From: Duncaniella freteri
GTDB taxonomy: Bacteria > Bacteroidota > Bacteroidia > Bacteroidales > Muribaculaceae
Reading direction: 5' to 3'
Assembly: GCF_004766125.1 (NCBI RefSeq)
Contig: NZ_SJSA01000001.1
Coordinates: 496,001 to 560,000, forward strand
Length of the DNA: 64,000 nt
A program made the translations under genes and the position numbers. Under the pieces are notes generated by a model that saw only the letters and a program-made list of their open reading frames with translations, did no database searches and was not told the origin of the DNA. The first letter of the stretch is position 1. Every line of letters begins with the position of its first letter. Below are positions 18,256 through 27,726 of this stretch, one piece after another.

Positions 18256-18760
18256 TTCGTGGAGTCATTATGGAGTCGATGCCGAGCATTATAATCATTG
18301 ACAGGAATGTGCTGAATATGATGCGCAGCACCAGTTGGAGAGGGTTAAAGAACGTGAATGCCTCGATCGTGAAGATAAGCGCGCAATAAATGAGCGTAAG
18401 GGTGAGAAGATACTTCATGTACACTCCGGCTCCGAGCGACATCATTGACGGCTCGGGACGGACGAGATCCTCCTCACGCGGCACATAGAGACGGAGGACA
18501 GGACGTTTCAGCATGGCGAGGACCGTGCACGCCACGGCGTTCATGCCGTAGGTGTCGGAGAACACGTCGACAATGAGCCCGAGAAAGAATCCTATGGTAA
18601 GCACCCAATTGACCGCAAGGGTTATGGGGAGACGTATGATGAGGTATATGAAGACCATAGGCACCCCCACATTGAACAGGCATATGTGGTTGAACACTAT
18701 CACCTGAGCGAATACGAGAATCACTCCGAGTAGGATAAACTGCAAAGTAAGCTTGCTCAT
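18239..18760 (-). CDS. mreD: Rod shape-determining protein MreD
   Basis: 173 residues with about five hydrophobic segments (for example residues 7-25 and 32-46). Family-like features include the GLIVDVFSDTYGMNA motif. MreD is the small integral-membrane part of the MreBCD complex that links cytoskeletal MreB filaments to the wall synthases. It lies between mreC (42 bp upstream) and mrdA (overlapping by 17 bp). Confidence 0.88.
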   Translation of the reverse strand: MSKLTLQFILLGVILVFAQVIVFNHICLFNVGVPMVFIYLIIRLPITLAVNWVLTIGFFLGLIVDVFSDTYGMNAVACTVLAMLKRPVLRLYVPREEDLVRPEPSMMSLGAGVYMKYLLTLTLIYCALIFTIEAFTFFNPLQLVLRIIFSTFLSMIIMLGIDSIMTPRSEKRL

Positions 18761-18802
18761 CGCTTTTGGGTTGCTGGGGAGAGGACGGGGGTTATGATGT
18801 TT

Positions 18803-19657
18803 CTATTTGATATTCTTTATCTCAAGTTCCTTCTCGACTGCCGACAGTTCGTCACGCATGTTGTCGCGTATGACCCGCACTGTGGAGAGGGTGGAGAAAT
18901 CGGTGAACAGTTTCACACGGAGAGTGTAGAAATTGTCCTCGATGTCGCGTGTGCTTGACAGCACTGTGCCTACAGGCACACCCTCGGGGAACACGGATGA
19001 GTATCCACTGGTGACTATTGTGTCGCCCGGGGTAAACTCGGAGTGCTTCGGGAGCTCTTCGAGAAGAGCTTCGCCGGGGTCCTGACCGTCCCATACCAGC
19101 GAGCCGACCTGGTCATGCCCTTTCACCTTGCACGACAGACGCAGGTAGGGGTTGAGCACGGATATGAGCCGTGCGGTGTGATCGCCGACCACGTTAACTA
19201 TGCCTACAATTCCGTTCTGGTCCATCACTCCCATCTCGGGCTCTATGCCGTCGAGCCGTCCTTTCTGAATCGTGATATAGTTGTGCGCACGATTGACGGA
19301 GTTGTTGATAACATGGGCTATCACGAAATGGTAGCGTGACAATGCGGAGTCCACACTCATGGTGTCGGCATATGCCTTTTCGCGATAGTTGCGTATCACA
19401 TCGTTGAGACGGTATATCTCAAGCTCAAGATCGGAGTTGCGACGCTGCAGGTCCTCGTTGATCTCCTTAAGAAAGAAGTACGAGGACACACTGTTGGTGG
19501 TACTGTAGAGTCCTGATGCAACCCTGTTGGCTGACGTCAGATACACATGATGCTGGAACGGGTTGCCCGAGAAGAGCAACACGAATCCGGCAATCAGGTA
19601 TACGAAGAACAGAAACCACGAACTGAACCTTACAAGGAATTTAAGCAGCTCGCTCAC
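18803..19657 (-). CDS. mreC: Rod shape-determining protein MreC
   Basis: 284 residues: one N-terminal membrane helix (about 9-29), a coiled coil (about 60-95), and the periplasmic beta-rich MreC domain with GIVGIVNVVGDHTARL and GDTIVTSGYSSVFPEGVPVG. MreC binds PBP2 and activates it. The start is a GTG at 19657 (MSELLKFLVRFSSW); no suitable ATG precedes the membrane helix. It lies 63 bp after mreB in the same operon. Confidence 0.92.
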   Translation of the reverse strand: MSELLKFLVRFSSWFLFFVYLIAGFVLLFSGNPFQHHVYLTSANRVASGLYSTTNSVSSYFFLKEINEDLQRRNSDLELEIYRLNDVIRNYREKAYADTMSVDSALSRYHFVIAHVINNSVNRAHNYITIQKGRLDGIEPEMGVMDQNGIVGIVNVVGDHTARLISVLNPYLRLSCKVKGHDQVGSLVWDGQDPGEALLEELPKHSEFTPGDTIVTSGYSSVFPEGVPVGTVLSSTRDIEDNFYTLRVKLFTDFSTLSTVRVIRDNMRDELSAVEKELEIKNIK

Positions 19658-19720
19658 TGTGAGGGATTATCCTAAAGAATTAGCAGGAATAAGTAACGGT
19701 AGAGGTCAGGCGGCAGCGGG

Positions 19721-20740
19721 TCACCTGATAAGGAACGAGAATGTCTCGATGTTCTTGAGTGCCACACCTGTGCCCTTAGCCACTGCGAGCAGGGGGTCCT
19801 CGGCGATATGGAACTGGATGCCGATCTTGTCGGTGAGACGCTTGTCAAGACCGCGGAGCATCGCGCCGCCGCCGGCAAGGAATATACCGTTCATTACAAT
19901 GTCGGAGTAGAGTTCAGGCGGGGTCTCGTCAAGAGCCTGGAGGACGGCTGCCTCGATGCGGGATATCGACTTCTCTATGCAATGGGAAATCTCCTGGTAG
20001 CTGACAGGCACTTCCATGGGGAGGGCTGTCATCTTGTTAGGACCGTGGACGATGAAGTCCTCCGGCGGATTCTCAAGCTCGGTGAGGGCGGAACCCACGT
20101 GGATCTTGATCATCTCGGCTGTGCGCTCGCCCACCTTTACGTTGTGGACGCGGCTCATGTGCTCCATGATGTCGTCGGTGAGGTCGTCGCCTGCCACCTG
20201 GATGCTCTTGTTGGAGACGATGCCTCCGAGTGAAATCACGGCAATCTCGGTGGTACCGCCACCTATATCGACAATCATGTTGCCCTGAGGGGCGAGAACG
20301 TCGATGCCGATACCGAGCGCGGCTGCCATGGGTTCGTAAATCATGTAGACATCACGTCCGCCGGCGTGCTCGGAGGAGTCGCGGACGGCACGGATCTCAA
20401 CCTCGGTGGAGCCTGAGGGGATGCCTACAACCATCTTCATTGAAGGAGAGAACCAGTTGTTCTTGGAGCTGGCTTTCTTGATGAGCCCGCGGATCATCAT
20501 CTCGGCAGCATTGAAGTTGGCTATGACGCCTTTACGCAGAGGGCGTATGGTCTCTATGCCGTCGTTCTCCTTGCCTTGCATGAGCTTGGCCTCGCGCCCT
20601 ACAGCCATAAGCTTGCCGGTGCGCTTCTCCAGTGCTACAATCGAGGGCTCGTCGATGACGATCTTATCGTTGTGTATGATGATAGTATTGGCAGTACCAA
20701 GGTCAATAGCTATCTCTTTGGTGAATGAAAAAAGTCCCAT
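19721..20740 (-). CDS. mreB: Actin-like cell shape protein MreB
   Basis: 339 residues, normal MreB length. Actin-fold phosphate-binding and nucleotide motifs are clear: IAIDLGTANTIIIH (residues 9-22), MIVDIGGGTTEIAVISLGG (phosphate 2), and GIFLAGGGAMLRGL (adenosine motif). MreB filaments run beneath the inner membrane and direct elongasome movement. The gene follows purH by 54 bp. I see no promoter in that gap, so transcription probably comes from purH. Confidence 0.97.
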   Translation of the reverse strand: MGLFSFTKEIAIDLGTANTIIIHNDKIVIDEPSIVALEKRTGKLMAVGREAKLMQGKENDGIETIRPLRKGVIANFNAAEMMIRGLIKKASSKNNWFSPSMKMVVGIPSGSTEVEIRAVRDSSEHAGGRDVYMIYEPMAAALGIGIDVLAPQGNMIVDIGGGTTEIAVISLGGIVSNKSIQVAGDDLTDDIMEHMSRVHNVKVGERTAEMIKIHVGSALTELENPPEDFIVHGPNKMTALPMEVPVSYQEISHCIEKSISRIEAAVLQALDETPPELYSDIVMNGIFLAGGGAMLRGLDKRLTDKIGIQFHIAEDPLLAVAKGTGVALKNIETFSFLIR

Positions 20741-20794
20741 TTAAGTCTGTGTTTAAATGCAGTAAGAGGAAAGTGTTGCGGTGTGTGTTACTAA

Positions 20795-22339
20795 TCAGTG
20801 CTTGAAGTGACGGAACCCGGTGATGACCATCGCCATATCGTGCTCGTTGCAGTAGGCTACGCTCTCGTTGTCACGGATGGAGCCTCCGGGATGAATCACT
20901 GCCGTGATGCCTGCCTGACCGGCTATCTCCACACAATCAGGGAAGGGGAAGAATGCATCGGACGCCATTACCGCACCGTTGAGGTCGTGGCCGAATGAAC
21001 GAGCCTTCTCGATAGCCTGCCTGAGAGCGTCGACACGTGAAGTCTGACCGACACCGCTGGCAAGGAGCATACCGCCCTTGGCAAGAACGATGGCGTTGCT
21101 CTTGGAGTTCTTGACAATCTTATTGGCAAAGAGGAGGTCGGAGGCCTGCCCGGGTGTCACTGCCTTCTCGGTGACCTGCTGAAGATCCTCAGTGGTCTCC
21201 ACCTTAAGGTCGCGGTCCTGAACCAACGCGCCGTTGAGACATGAGCGGAACTGGCGTGTGGTGCCGAGGGGTGATTTCTGGACGAGGATTATACGGTTTT
21301 TCTTCTGCTTCAGCACCTCAAGGGCCTCGGGTGTGTAGGCAGGAGCTATTATCACTTCAAAGAATATCTTGTTGATCTCCTCAGCAGCTTCGGCATCCAC
21401 GGTGCCGTTGGTGATGAGGACTCCTCCGAATGCGCTCACGGGGTCACCTGCCAGGGCTTCCTTCCATGCCTCGGCAATGGTGGGACGAGTGGCGAGACCG
21501 CAGGCATTGTTGTGCTTGAGCACTGCAAAGGTAGGCTCGGAGAACTCAGAGACAAGTGTGACAGCCGCATCAATGTCAAGGAGATTGTTGTATGATATAT
21601 CTTTGCCATGAAGCTGCTCAAACATGCCGTCGAAATCGCCATAGAAAGTACCTTTCTGGTGAGGGTTCTCGCCATAGCGCATGGTCTTGGCATCATCGAA
21701 CGCTATGCGAAGCTCCTTGCACTCGGCTATCGGAGACTCGACGGAAGTGGAAGCGAAGTAGTTGCAGATGTCAGTGTCGTAGCCTGACGAAACGGCGAAA
21801 GCCTGTCCGGCAAACCAGCGACGCTCCTCAAGGGATGATTCCGCGCCATTGCGCCTGAGCATTTCAGCGAGGGGGGCATACTGTGCCTTGGATGCCACGA
21901 TGACAACATCGTTGTAGTTCTTTGCCGCACCGCGGATAAGGGATATGCCGCCTATATCTATCTTCTCGATGATATCAGCCTCGGATGCTCCCGATGCCAC
22001 GGTCGCGCTGAAGGGATAGAGGTCGACGATCACGAGATCGATCTCGGGGATATCATACTGCGCTATCTGAGCGCGGTCGCCCTCATTGTCGCGGCGGTTA
22101 AGGATACCACCGAACACCTTGGGGTGAAGAGTCTTGACGCGTCCGCCAAGAATAGACGGATAGCCGGTAAGGTCCTCGACAGCGGCACATTCGTAGCCCA
22201 ATCCTTCGATGAAGGAGCGTGTACCTCCGGTAGAAATGAATTTCACTCCATTGCTGTTGAGAAGCGACAAAATTTCTTCGAGCCCGTCCTTATAGAACAC
22301 TGATACGAGCGCGGTCTTGATGCGTTTATTATCTGACAT
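20795..22339 (-). CDS. purH: Bifunctional AICAR transformylase / IMP cyclohydrolase
   Basis: 514 residues from the ATG at 22339 (MSDNKRIKTALVSVFYKDGL); an upstream frame extends to 22390 but crosses the promoter. The N-terminal IMP cyclohydrolase domain (MGS-like fold) shows ISTGGT and GRVKTLHPKVFGGIL. The C-terminal transformylase domain shows the Lys-His catalytic pair in LKHNNACGLA and the PAYTPEALEVL region. It performs the last two steps of IMP synthesis using 10-formyl-THF. It heads the unit that continues into mreBCD-mrdA-rodA, an arrangement known from other Bacteroidales. Confidence 0.96.
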   Translation of the reverse strand: MSDNKRIKTALVSVFYKDGLEEILSLLNSNGVKFISTGGTRSFIEGLGYECAAVEDLTGYPSILGGRVKTLHPKVFGGILNRRDNEGDRAQIAQYDIPEIDLVIVDLYPFSATVASGASEADIIEKIDIGGISLIRGAAKNYNDVVIVASKAQYAPLAEMLRRNGAESSLEERRWFAGQAFAVSSGYDTDICNYFASTSVESPIAECKELRIAFDDAKTMRYGENPHQKGTFYGDFDGMFEQLHGKDISYNNLLDIDAAVTLVSEFSEPTFAVLKHNNACGLATRPTIAEAWKEALAGDPVSAFGGVLITNGTVDAEAAEEINKIFFEVIIAPAYTPEALEVLKQKKNRIILVQKSPLGTTRQFRSCLNGALVQDRDLKVETTEDLQQVTEKAVTPGQASDLLFANKIVKNSKSNAIVLAKGGMLLASGVGQTSRVDALRQAIEKARSFGHDLNGAVMASDAFFPFPDCVEIAGQAGITAVIHPGGSIRDNESVAYCNEHDMAMVITGFRHFKH

Positions 22340-22367
22340 GAGGGTAGCTATTGGATTTTTCAGAGTG

Positions 22368-22375
22368 CAAAGGTA
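22368..22375 (-). promoter_or_regulatory. Probable -7 box of the purH-mre operon promoter
   Basis: The minus strand has TACCTTTG, a match to TAnnTTTG, 28 nt before the purH ATG. The -33 element is weak, so only the -7 box is called. Confidence 0.45.
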
Positions 22376-22433
22376 GTGAATTTTACTCACTTAATAAAGC
22401 CATAGAAGAAGTTTTAAGAAACTTTTTTATCTG

Positions 22434-23312
22434 TCATTCAAGGCTGCCTACCACAAGGAAGGCCAGGCCGACAAGCAGCATGGAGAGGTCGACAAGCTTG
22501 AGGCGGATGTTCTTTTCGTGGAGTGCCACCACTCCGTAGAAGAATGACACGATGACACTCCCACGGCGTATCATAGAGACAACGGCTATCATGGAGCCGT
22601 CCAGCGACAGGGAGTAGAAGTAGGCTATATCGGCGACTGTGAGGAACACGGATATGAGCGGGATGGTCCACCGCCATCGCAACGGTGTGGAGACTCCGCT
22701 GACTCTCATTATCACGAAGAGTGTCACCCCCATGATGACAAGCTGATAGAGCGAATACCATGCCTGGACCTCAAGAGGCTCGAAGCGAGTGAGAAGGTAT
22801 TTGTCGTAGAGGGCACTCACTGCGCCGAGTGCGGTGGCACCTATCGCCATCCATACCCATCGGCTGTGCTTCAGGGAGAAACCCTCCCTGCCCCCTACCC
22901 TGCTGATGAAGAACAGGGACCAGAAGCCGATGATGACGCCGGTCCACTGCCATGCGTTGAGGCGTTCGCCGAAGATGACAAGCGCGCCGACCAGCACAAG
23001 AACAGGACGTGAAGCATTGACGGGACCGGCAATGGTGAGAGGCAGGTGCTTGATGCTGGCATAGCCCAACAGCCAGGAGCCAAGGACTATGCCCGACTTT
23101 ATGAGTATGTAGCCGTGGCCGGCAAGAGTGTTGCCCAAGCCATAATTGCCGTGGGAAATCCCGATGATGATCACAGGGAGCATGAAAAGCGCGCCGAAGC
23201 ATGTGTTGAGGAAGAGTACTCCGAGCACGTTGTTGCCGCTGACGGAGAGCTTCTTCATCACATCATAGAACCCAAGGCAAAGTGCCGAGAGCGTGGCAAG
23301 AAGAACCCACAT
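22434..23312 (-). CDS. EamA/DMT-family transporter
   Basis: 292 residues with ten predicted membrane helices in two EamA-like halves. The GPVNASRPVLVLVGALVIFG segment, with helix 4 motif and the loop after it, is typical of drug/metabolite transporters. The second half is seen at MIRRGSVIVSFFYGVVALHEKN. The substrate is unknown; family members export amino acids, nucleosides or drugs. It starts 18 bp after the SulP gene on the same strand and is probably co-transcribed with it. Confidence 0.87.
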   Translation of the reverse strand: MWVLLATLSALCLGFYDVMKKLSVSGNNVLGVLFLNTCFGALFMLPVIIIGISHGNYGLGNTLAGHGYILIKSGIVLGSWLLGYASIKHLPLTIAGPVNASRPVLVLVGALVIFGERLNAWQWTGVIIGFWSLFFISRVGGREGFSLKHSRWVWMAIGATALGAVSALYDKYLLTRFEPLEVQAWYSLYQLVIMGVTLFVIMRVSGVSTPLRWRWTIPLISVFLTVADIAYFYSLSLDGSMIAVVSMIRRGSVIVSFFYGVVALHEKNIRLKLVDLSMLLVGLAFLVVGSLE

Positions 23313-23330
23313 ATGTCAAGCAAAAGCGGG

Positions 23331-25031
23331 TTATGCCAGTGATGCCTGAGCATCCTCAGCGGGGGCGAGACGATTTGCCATCACGACCGCTTTGGTGATG
23401 TGGTCGCATATGTGGTCCTCACCGAGGAGCCTGTCGATACCGGCATTGACAAGAGCCTCACGCACATTGTCCTTGACCCCCGACAATACCACATGGATGC
23501 CAGCCTCCTGGGAGGACTTTATAAGAATCTCAAGGTTGTGGATGCCTGTTGAGTCGATGAACGGGACTTTGCGCATACGGATTATGCGCACGGAGGGCTT
23601 GCGTCCGAGGGTGGAGCGCATCATCTCGTCGAACTTTGTGGCGACACCGAAGAAGAAAGGACCGTCAATCTCATAGATCTCTACTCCGGGGTTGACGTTG
23701 AGCACCTCATGGACTGTGGACTCCGACCCTTCGGCTATATCGAGCTTCTGGGAGTACACCTTGATCTCAATGTTATCCATCACACGACGGAGGAACAGGA
23801 TTATGGCAAGGAGCAGCCCCATCTCTATAGCGATGGTGAGGTCGAATATCACTGTGAGAAGGAAGGTGACGGCAAGAACGGATATGTCGCTCTTGGGGCT
23901 GTGGAACAACGCGCGTATGGTGCGCCATCCGCTCATGTTGTAGGCTACAACTATGAGCACCGCTGCGAGGCAGGACATGGGCACAAGGTTGATGAGCGGC
24001 ATGAGGAAGAGGAATATGAGGAAGAGGACGACCGCGTGCACGATGCCGGCGACAGGTGTGCGTCCGCCGTTTGTGATATTGGTCATGGTGCGTGCGATGG
24101 CTCCGGTGACAGGGATGCCGCCGAAGAACGGGACGACGATATTTGCCATGCCCTGCCCGATAAGCTCGGTGTTGGAATCGGTGCGTGATCCGGTGACACC
24201 GTCGGCGACAGTAGCCGACAGGAGGCTCTCTATAGCTCCTAGGATGGCTATCGTGAACGCCGAGGGGAGGAGACGGTTGATGGTCGCCATGTTGAGCTCG
24301 AAACCGTGAGGCTGCGGGATATCTGTGGCAAGCTCACCGAAGCGGTCGCCGATAGTCTCGACATGGATGCCAGGGATGAGGAACACCACAGCGGTGACGA
24401 TGATGATAGCGAGCAGGGCTCCGGGCAGGCGGCGCGACAGCTTAGGGGTGATGACTATTATCAGCAATGACACCACTCCCACGATGAGCGTGGCAGGATC
24501 GACCGATCCGAAACTGGAGATATACATCCCCCACTTAGGGATGAACTCACTCGGGACATTCCTGAGACCAAGCCCGAAGAAGTCGTTGATCTGAGTGGAG
24601 AATATGGTGAGAGCTATACCGGCTGTGAAGCCGACTACTATCGGATAAGGGATGAACTTGATGACTGTGCCGAGACGGAACATGCCGAGGGCAACAAGGA
24701 TCAGACCAGCCATGAACGTAGCCACGGCGAGGCCTTCGAGACCGAAGTTGGCAATGATGTTGTAGACAATCACAATAAACGCGCCTGTGGGCCCGCCTAT
24801 CTGCACGGAGCAGCCACCGGCCGCCGACACTATGAAGCCACCAATTATGGCTGTGATCAGACCGACAGTGGGGTTGACACCACTTGCTATGCCGAAGGCG
24901 ATCGCCAAAGGGAGAGCGACAATGCCGACAACGATTCCAGCTATAAGGTCGGCCTTAAATTTGTCAAAAGAATATTGACTCAAGGCTGAAAACAATTTAG
25001 GCCTAAAGTCCAACGGTCCTGTTAAATTCAT
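23331..25031 (-). CDS. SulP/SLC26-family anion transporter with C-terminal STAS domain
   Basis: 566 residues. The N-terminal ~400 residues are membrane-embedded with the SulP motifs AGIVVGIVALPLAIAFGIASG and GCSVQIGGPTGAFIVIV. The C-terminal ~120 residues form a STAS domain with the conserved IDSTGIHNLEIL phosphorylatable-type segment. Family members carry sulfate, bicarbonate or dicarboxylates; the substrate cannot be set here. A -7 box lies at 25073-25080 on the minus strand. Confidence 0.92.
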   Translation of the reverse strand: MNLTGPLDFRPKLFSALSQYSFDKFKADLIAGIVVGIVALPLAIAFGIASGVNPTVGLITAIIGGFIVSAAGGCSVQIGGPTGAFIVIVYNIIANFGLEGLAVATFMAGLILVALGMFRLGTVIKFIPYPIVVGFTAGIALTIFSTQINDFFGLGLRNVPSEFIPKWGMYISSFGSVDPATLIVGVVSLLIIVITPKLSRRLPGALLAIIIVTAVVFLIPGIHVETIGDRFGELATDIPQPHGFELNMATINRLLPSAFTIAILGAIESLLSATVADGVTGSRTDSNTELIGQGMANIVVPFFGGIPVTGAIARTMTNITNGGRTPVAGIVHAVVLFLIFLFLMPLINLVPMSCLAAVLIVVAYNMSGWRTIRALFHSPKSDISVLAVTFLLTVIFDLTIAIEMGLLLAIILFLRRVMDNIEIKVYSQKLDIAEGSESTVHEVLNVNPGVEIYEIDGPFFFGVATKFDEMMRSTLGRKPSVRIIRMRKVPFIDSTGIHNLEILIKSSQEAGIHVVLSGVKDNVREALVNAGIDRLLGEDHICDHITKAVVMANRLAPAEDAQASLA

Positions 25032-25072
25032 GTTTGATTAATAAACTTTCTTACTCTTTTCTATTGCGGCTG

Positions 25073-25080
25073 CAAAATTA
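25073..25080 (-). promoter_or_regulatory. Probable -7 box for sulP-eamA
   Basis: The minus strand has TAATTTTG about 42 nt before the sulP ATG. A TTTG at the complement of 25103-25106 is 22 bp upstream, slightly long for the -33 spacing. Confidence 0.45.
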
Positions 25081-25121
25081 CATAAAAAACCTTAACCCGA
25101 CACAAATTTATACTGTATAAT

Positions 25122-25153
25122 TTTGTCGTTTTCACATTTATATGTTAATTTTG
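25122..25153 (+). promoter_or_regulatory. Promoter of rprX-rprY
   Basis: TTTG at 25122-25125, exactly 20 bp, then TAATTTTG at 25146-25153. The transcript would carry a leader of about 125 nt before the rprX ATG at 25283. Confidence 0.65.
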
Positions 25154-25282
25154 GAGCTAATTGTTAAATTGGAAATTGTGTGATCTGTTAAATTTTTGCA
25201 ACAATTACACGTTACGATTGTTAATATAATAAGAATTCACTTTCCTGTACACACTGAGGGATATATACTCTACAACAGACAT

Positions 25283-26779
25283 ATGAAAAAATCTACAATC
25301 TGGTTCCTTACCATAATTATGGCACTCACGTTGTCAGGGTTGCTTTATGTACAGATAATGTACATGAACAACATGAAGAAGATGCGTGACGACCAATTCG
25401 CCGAAGGGGTGAAGAGGTCGCTCTATGCCGTAAGCACAAGTCTGGAACAGAATGAGGCAAAATATTTCCTGGAGGAAGATATGTCGTCGTTGCAGTCGGA
25501 CCTGTATCCCCGCGTGAACCCGGACGGGTCGGTGGGCATCAACAACACGTTCACAACGCCAGAGGGCATCAACTATGACCTGTCGCTGAAGATGAAGGTG
25601 GACAGGCGCACGGTGTCGCCGTCGATGCGCGAGCTCATGAGGGGGAAGTATCTCTATCAGAAAGGGCTGCTTGACGAGGTGATACTCTCGATACTCAACC
25701 AGTCGAGCAACCGTCCGATCACAGAGCGAGCCGACTCGGCGGAGGTGGCAAGGTATCTGCGTTCGGAGCTTGACAACAACGGGCTGTCGCTGCCGTTTGA
25801 GTTTGCGGTGGTGAACCGCATCGGGGCATTCGTGTACAAGTCGGCCGGCTTCAGCCCTTCGGTGAAGGACCAGTCGAGCATGTTTGTACAGACCCTCTTC
25901 CCTAATGACCCCAAGAACAAGATGTATTACCTCAAGGTGTATTTCCCTACCAGAAGTGACTATATCTTCGACTCCATAAGGTTCATGATACCGTCGTTCA
26001 TATTCTCGTTCATCCTGCTTGTGACGTTTGTGTGCACCATAATACTTGCGTTCAGGCAGAAGAAGCTCACAGAGATGAAGAACGATTTTATCAACAATAT
26101 GACCCACGAGTTCAAGACCCCTATCTCGACCATATCACTTGCCGCACAGATGCTCAACGACAATGCGGTGCTTAAATCGCCCGCCATGCTCGGGCATATA
26201 TCGACGGTGATAAATGATGAGACCAAGCGACTGAGGTTTCAGGTGGAGAAGGTGTTGCAGATGTCGATGTTTGACCGCCAGAAAGCCACTCTGCGCCTAC
26301 AGAATGTGGACGCCAACCAGATCATAGCCGGCATAACGTCGACTTTCAAGCTCAAGGTGGAGAAATACGGCGGACATATAGAGACATTCCTTGGAGCCAA
26401 GGAGTCGACCGTGAATGTCGATGAGATGCATTTCACCAATGTGATATTCAATCTGCTTGACAATGCGGTGAAGTATCGCCGGGAGGATGTGCCGCTGGAA
26501 CTGAAAGTGTCGACAAGGAACGTGAAGGCTCACGGAGAGGAGCGTTTCCAGGTAAGCATTCACGACAACGGCATAGGGATGCGGCGAGAGGATCTAAAGA
26601 AGATATTCGAAAAATTCTACCGTGTCTCCACCGGCAACCGCCACGATGTGAAGGGTTTCGGGCTCGGGCTCGCTTATGTGAAGAAGATGGTGAGCGAACT
26701 CGGGGGCGAAATAAGCGTGGAGAGCGAAATCAATGTAGGAACAAAATTTATAATAACTCTACCAATAACTCTAAATTAA
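25283..26779 (+). CDS. rprX: Sensor histidine kinase (RprX-like)
   Basis: 498 residues from the ATG at 25283 (MKKSTIWFLTIIMALTLSG); a further-upstream in-frame start adds a non-conserved 29 residues and is rejected. Membrane helices flank a periplasmic domain (about 28-232), with the second helix at about 235-257. The dimerisation/phosphoacceptor motif is H275 in NNMTHEFKTPIST. The ATPase domain has FNLLDNAVKY (N box), HDNGIGM (G1) and KGFGLGLAYVKKMV (G2). It closely matches the RprX type of Bacteroides, linked in the literature to stress and antibiotic response. The response regulator gene follows after 6 bp. Confidence 0.88.
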   Translation: MKKSTIWFLTIIMALTLSGLLYVQIMYMNNMKKMRDDQFAEGVKRSLYAVSTSLEQNEAKYFLEEDMSSLQSDLYPRVNPDGSVGINNTFTTPEGINYDLSLKMKVDRRTVSPSMRELMRGKYLYQKGLLDEVILSILNQSSNRPITERADSAEVARYLRSELDNNGLSLPFEFAVVNRIGAFVYKSAGFSPSVKDQSSMFVQTLFPNDPKNKMYYLKVYFPTRSDYIFDSIRFMIPSFIFSFILLVTFVCTIILAFRQKKLTEMKNDFINNMTHEFKTPISTISLAAQMLNDNAVLKSPAMLGHISTVINDETKRLRFQVEKVLQMSMFDRQKATLRLQNVDANQIIAGITSTFKLKVEKYGGHIETFLGAKESTVNVDEMHFTNVIFNLLDNAVKYRREDVPLELKVSTRNVKAHGEERFQVSIHDNGIGMRREDLKKIFEKFYRVSTGNRHDVKGFGLGLAYVKKMVSELGGEISVESEINVGTKFIITLPITLN

Positions 26780-26785
26780 GAAATT

Positions 26786-27493
26786 ATGGAAGATCGTTTG
26801 CGCATACTACTATGTGAGGATGACGAGAACCTCGGAATGCTTCTCAGGGAATACCTGCAGGCCAAGGGGCTCAACGCCGATCTCTTTCCCGATGGCGAAA
26901 GTGGATACAAGGCTTTCCTAAAGGGCAAGTACGACCTGTGTGTGCTTGACGTGATGATGCCCAAGAAGGACGGATTCGCGCTCGCACAGGAGATACGCAC
27001 TGTCAATTCCGAAGTCCCCATCATCTTCCTCACCGCCAAGTCACTCAAAGAGGATATCCTTGAGGGCTTCAAGATCGGTGCGGATGACTATATCACCAAG
27101 CCATTCTCTATGGAGGAACTCGTGTTCCGCATCGAGGCAATCCTGCGCCGCGTCAAGGGCAAGAAGGGCAAGGAGATCACTATGTACAAGATAGGCAAGT
27201 TCACGTTTGACACTCAGAAGCAGGTGCTTCTGATCGATGACAAGGTGACCAAGCTTACCACCAAGGAGTCGGAGCTCCTGAGCCTGCTCTGTGCACATGT
27301 CAATGAAATCCTTGAGAGGAACTTCGCTCTCAAGACCATATGGATTGACGACAATTATTTCAACGCGCGCTCAATGGATGTCTACATCACCAAGCTGCGC
27401 AAGCATCTTAAGGATGATCCGTCAATCGAAATCATCAATATCCACGGCAAGGGCTATAAGCTCATCGCACCGGAGGTCGAGGCAGGCAACTGA
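26786..27493 (+). CDS. rprY: OmpR-family response regulator (RprY-like)
   Basis: 235 residues. The receiver domain has the acidic pocket LLCEDDEN, phosphoacceptor D55 (LCVLDVMMPK) and the conserved Lys in ADDYITKPF. The C-terminal winged helix (about 135-230) shows KLTTKESELLSLL and SMDVYITKLRKHLKDDP. It is the DNA-binding output of the adjacent kinase. It is followed by a very strong hairpin terminator, so the operon has two genes. Confidence 0.93.
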   Translation: MEDRLRILLCEDDENLGMLLREYLQAKGLNADLFPDGESGYKAFLKGKYDLCVLDVMMPKKDGFALAQEIRTVNSEVPIIFLTAKSLKEDILEGFKIGADDYITKPFSMEELVFRIEAILRRVKGKKGKEITMYKIGKFTFDTQKQVLLIDDKVTKLTTKESELLSLLCAHVNEILERNFALKTIWIDDNYFNARSMDVYITKLRKHLKDDPSIEIINIHGKGYKLIAPEVEAGN

Positions 27494-27535
27494 TCCAGCC
27501 ACAGGACTTTCTCTAAGGTCAAAAGATTGATATCA

Positions 27536-27598
27536 ATATACACGACAGAAACAGCGTCGGAGGCGTGATGCCTCCGACGCTGTTTCTGTCGTGTATAT
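27536..27598 (+). terminator. 29-bp perfect hairpin after rprY
   Basis: The 29-bp arm at 27536-27564 (ending GCGTCGGAGGC) is exactly complementary to 27570-27598, with a GTGAT loop. There is no long T-run. The stem is unusually long for a plain terminator. Confidence 0.7.
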
Positions 27599-27658
27599 GA
27601 CGGTGCCACATCACACCATAGCACTGAGTGCGACAGTCAAATACGACTATATGTGCAG

Positions 27659-27708
27659 ACAAAGCAAATACCCTGTAGGGGATAAAGCCTACAGGGTATT
27701 CGCTTTGT
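27659..27708 (-). terminator. Terminator hairpin after tonB
   Basis: Arms of 21 nt at 27659-27679 and 27688-27708 pair around GGATAAAG with two mismatches (core AATACCCTGTAGG / CCTACAGGGTATT). It lies 19 bp beyond the tonB stop. Confidence 0.7.
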
Positions 27709-27726
27709 GTTATTCAGAGTCAGGGA

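Noticed and set aside
22340..22433. Purine riboswitch before purH
   Set aside because: The -7 box is 28 nt from the ATG, leaving no room for an aptamer.
25334..26107. 257-codon open frame on the minus strand
   Set aside because: It lies fully inside rprX on the other strand and has a His/Arg-rich, low-complexity product without family features.
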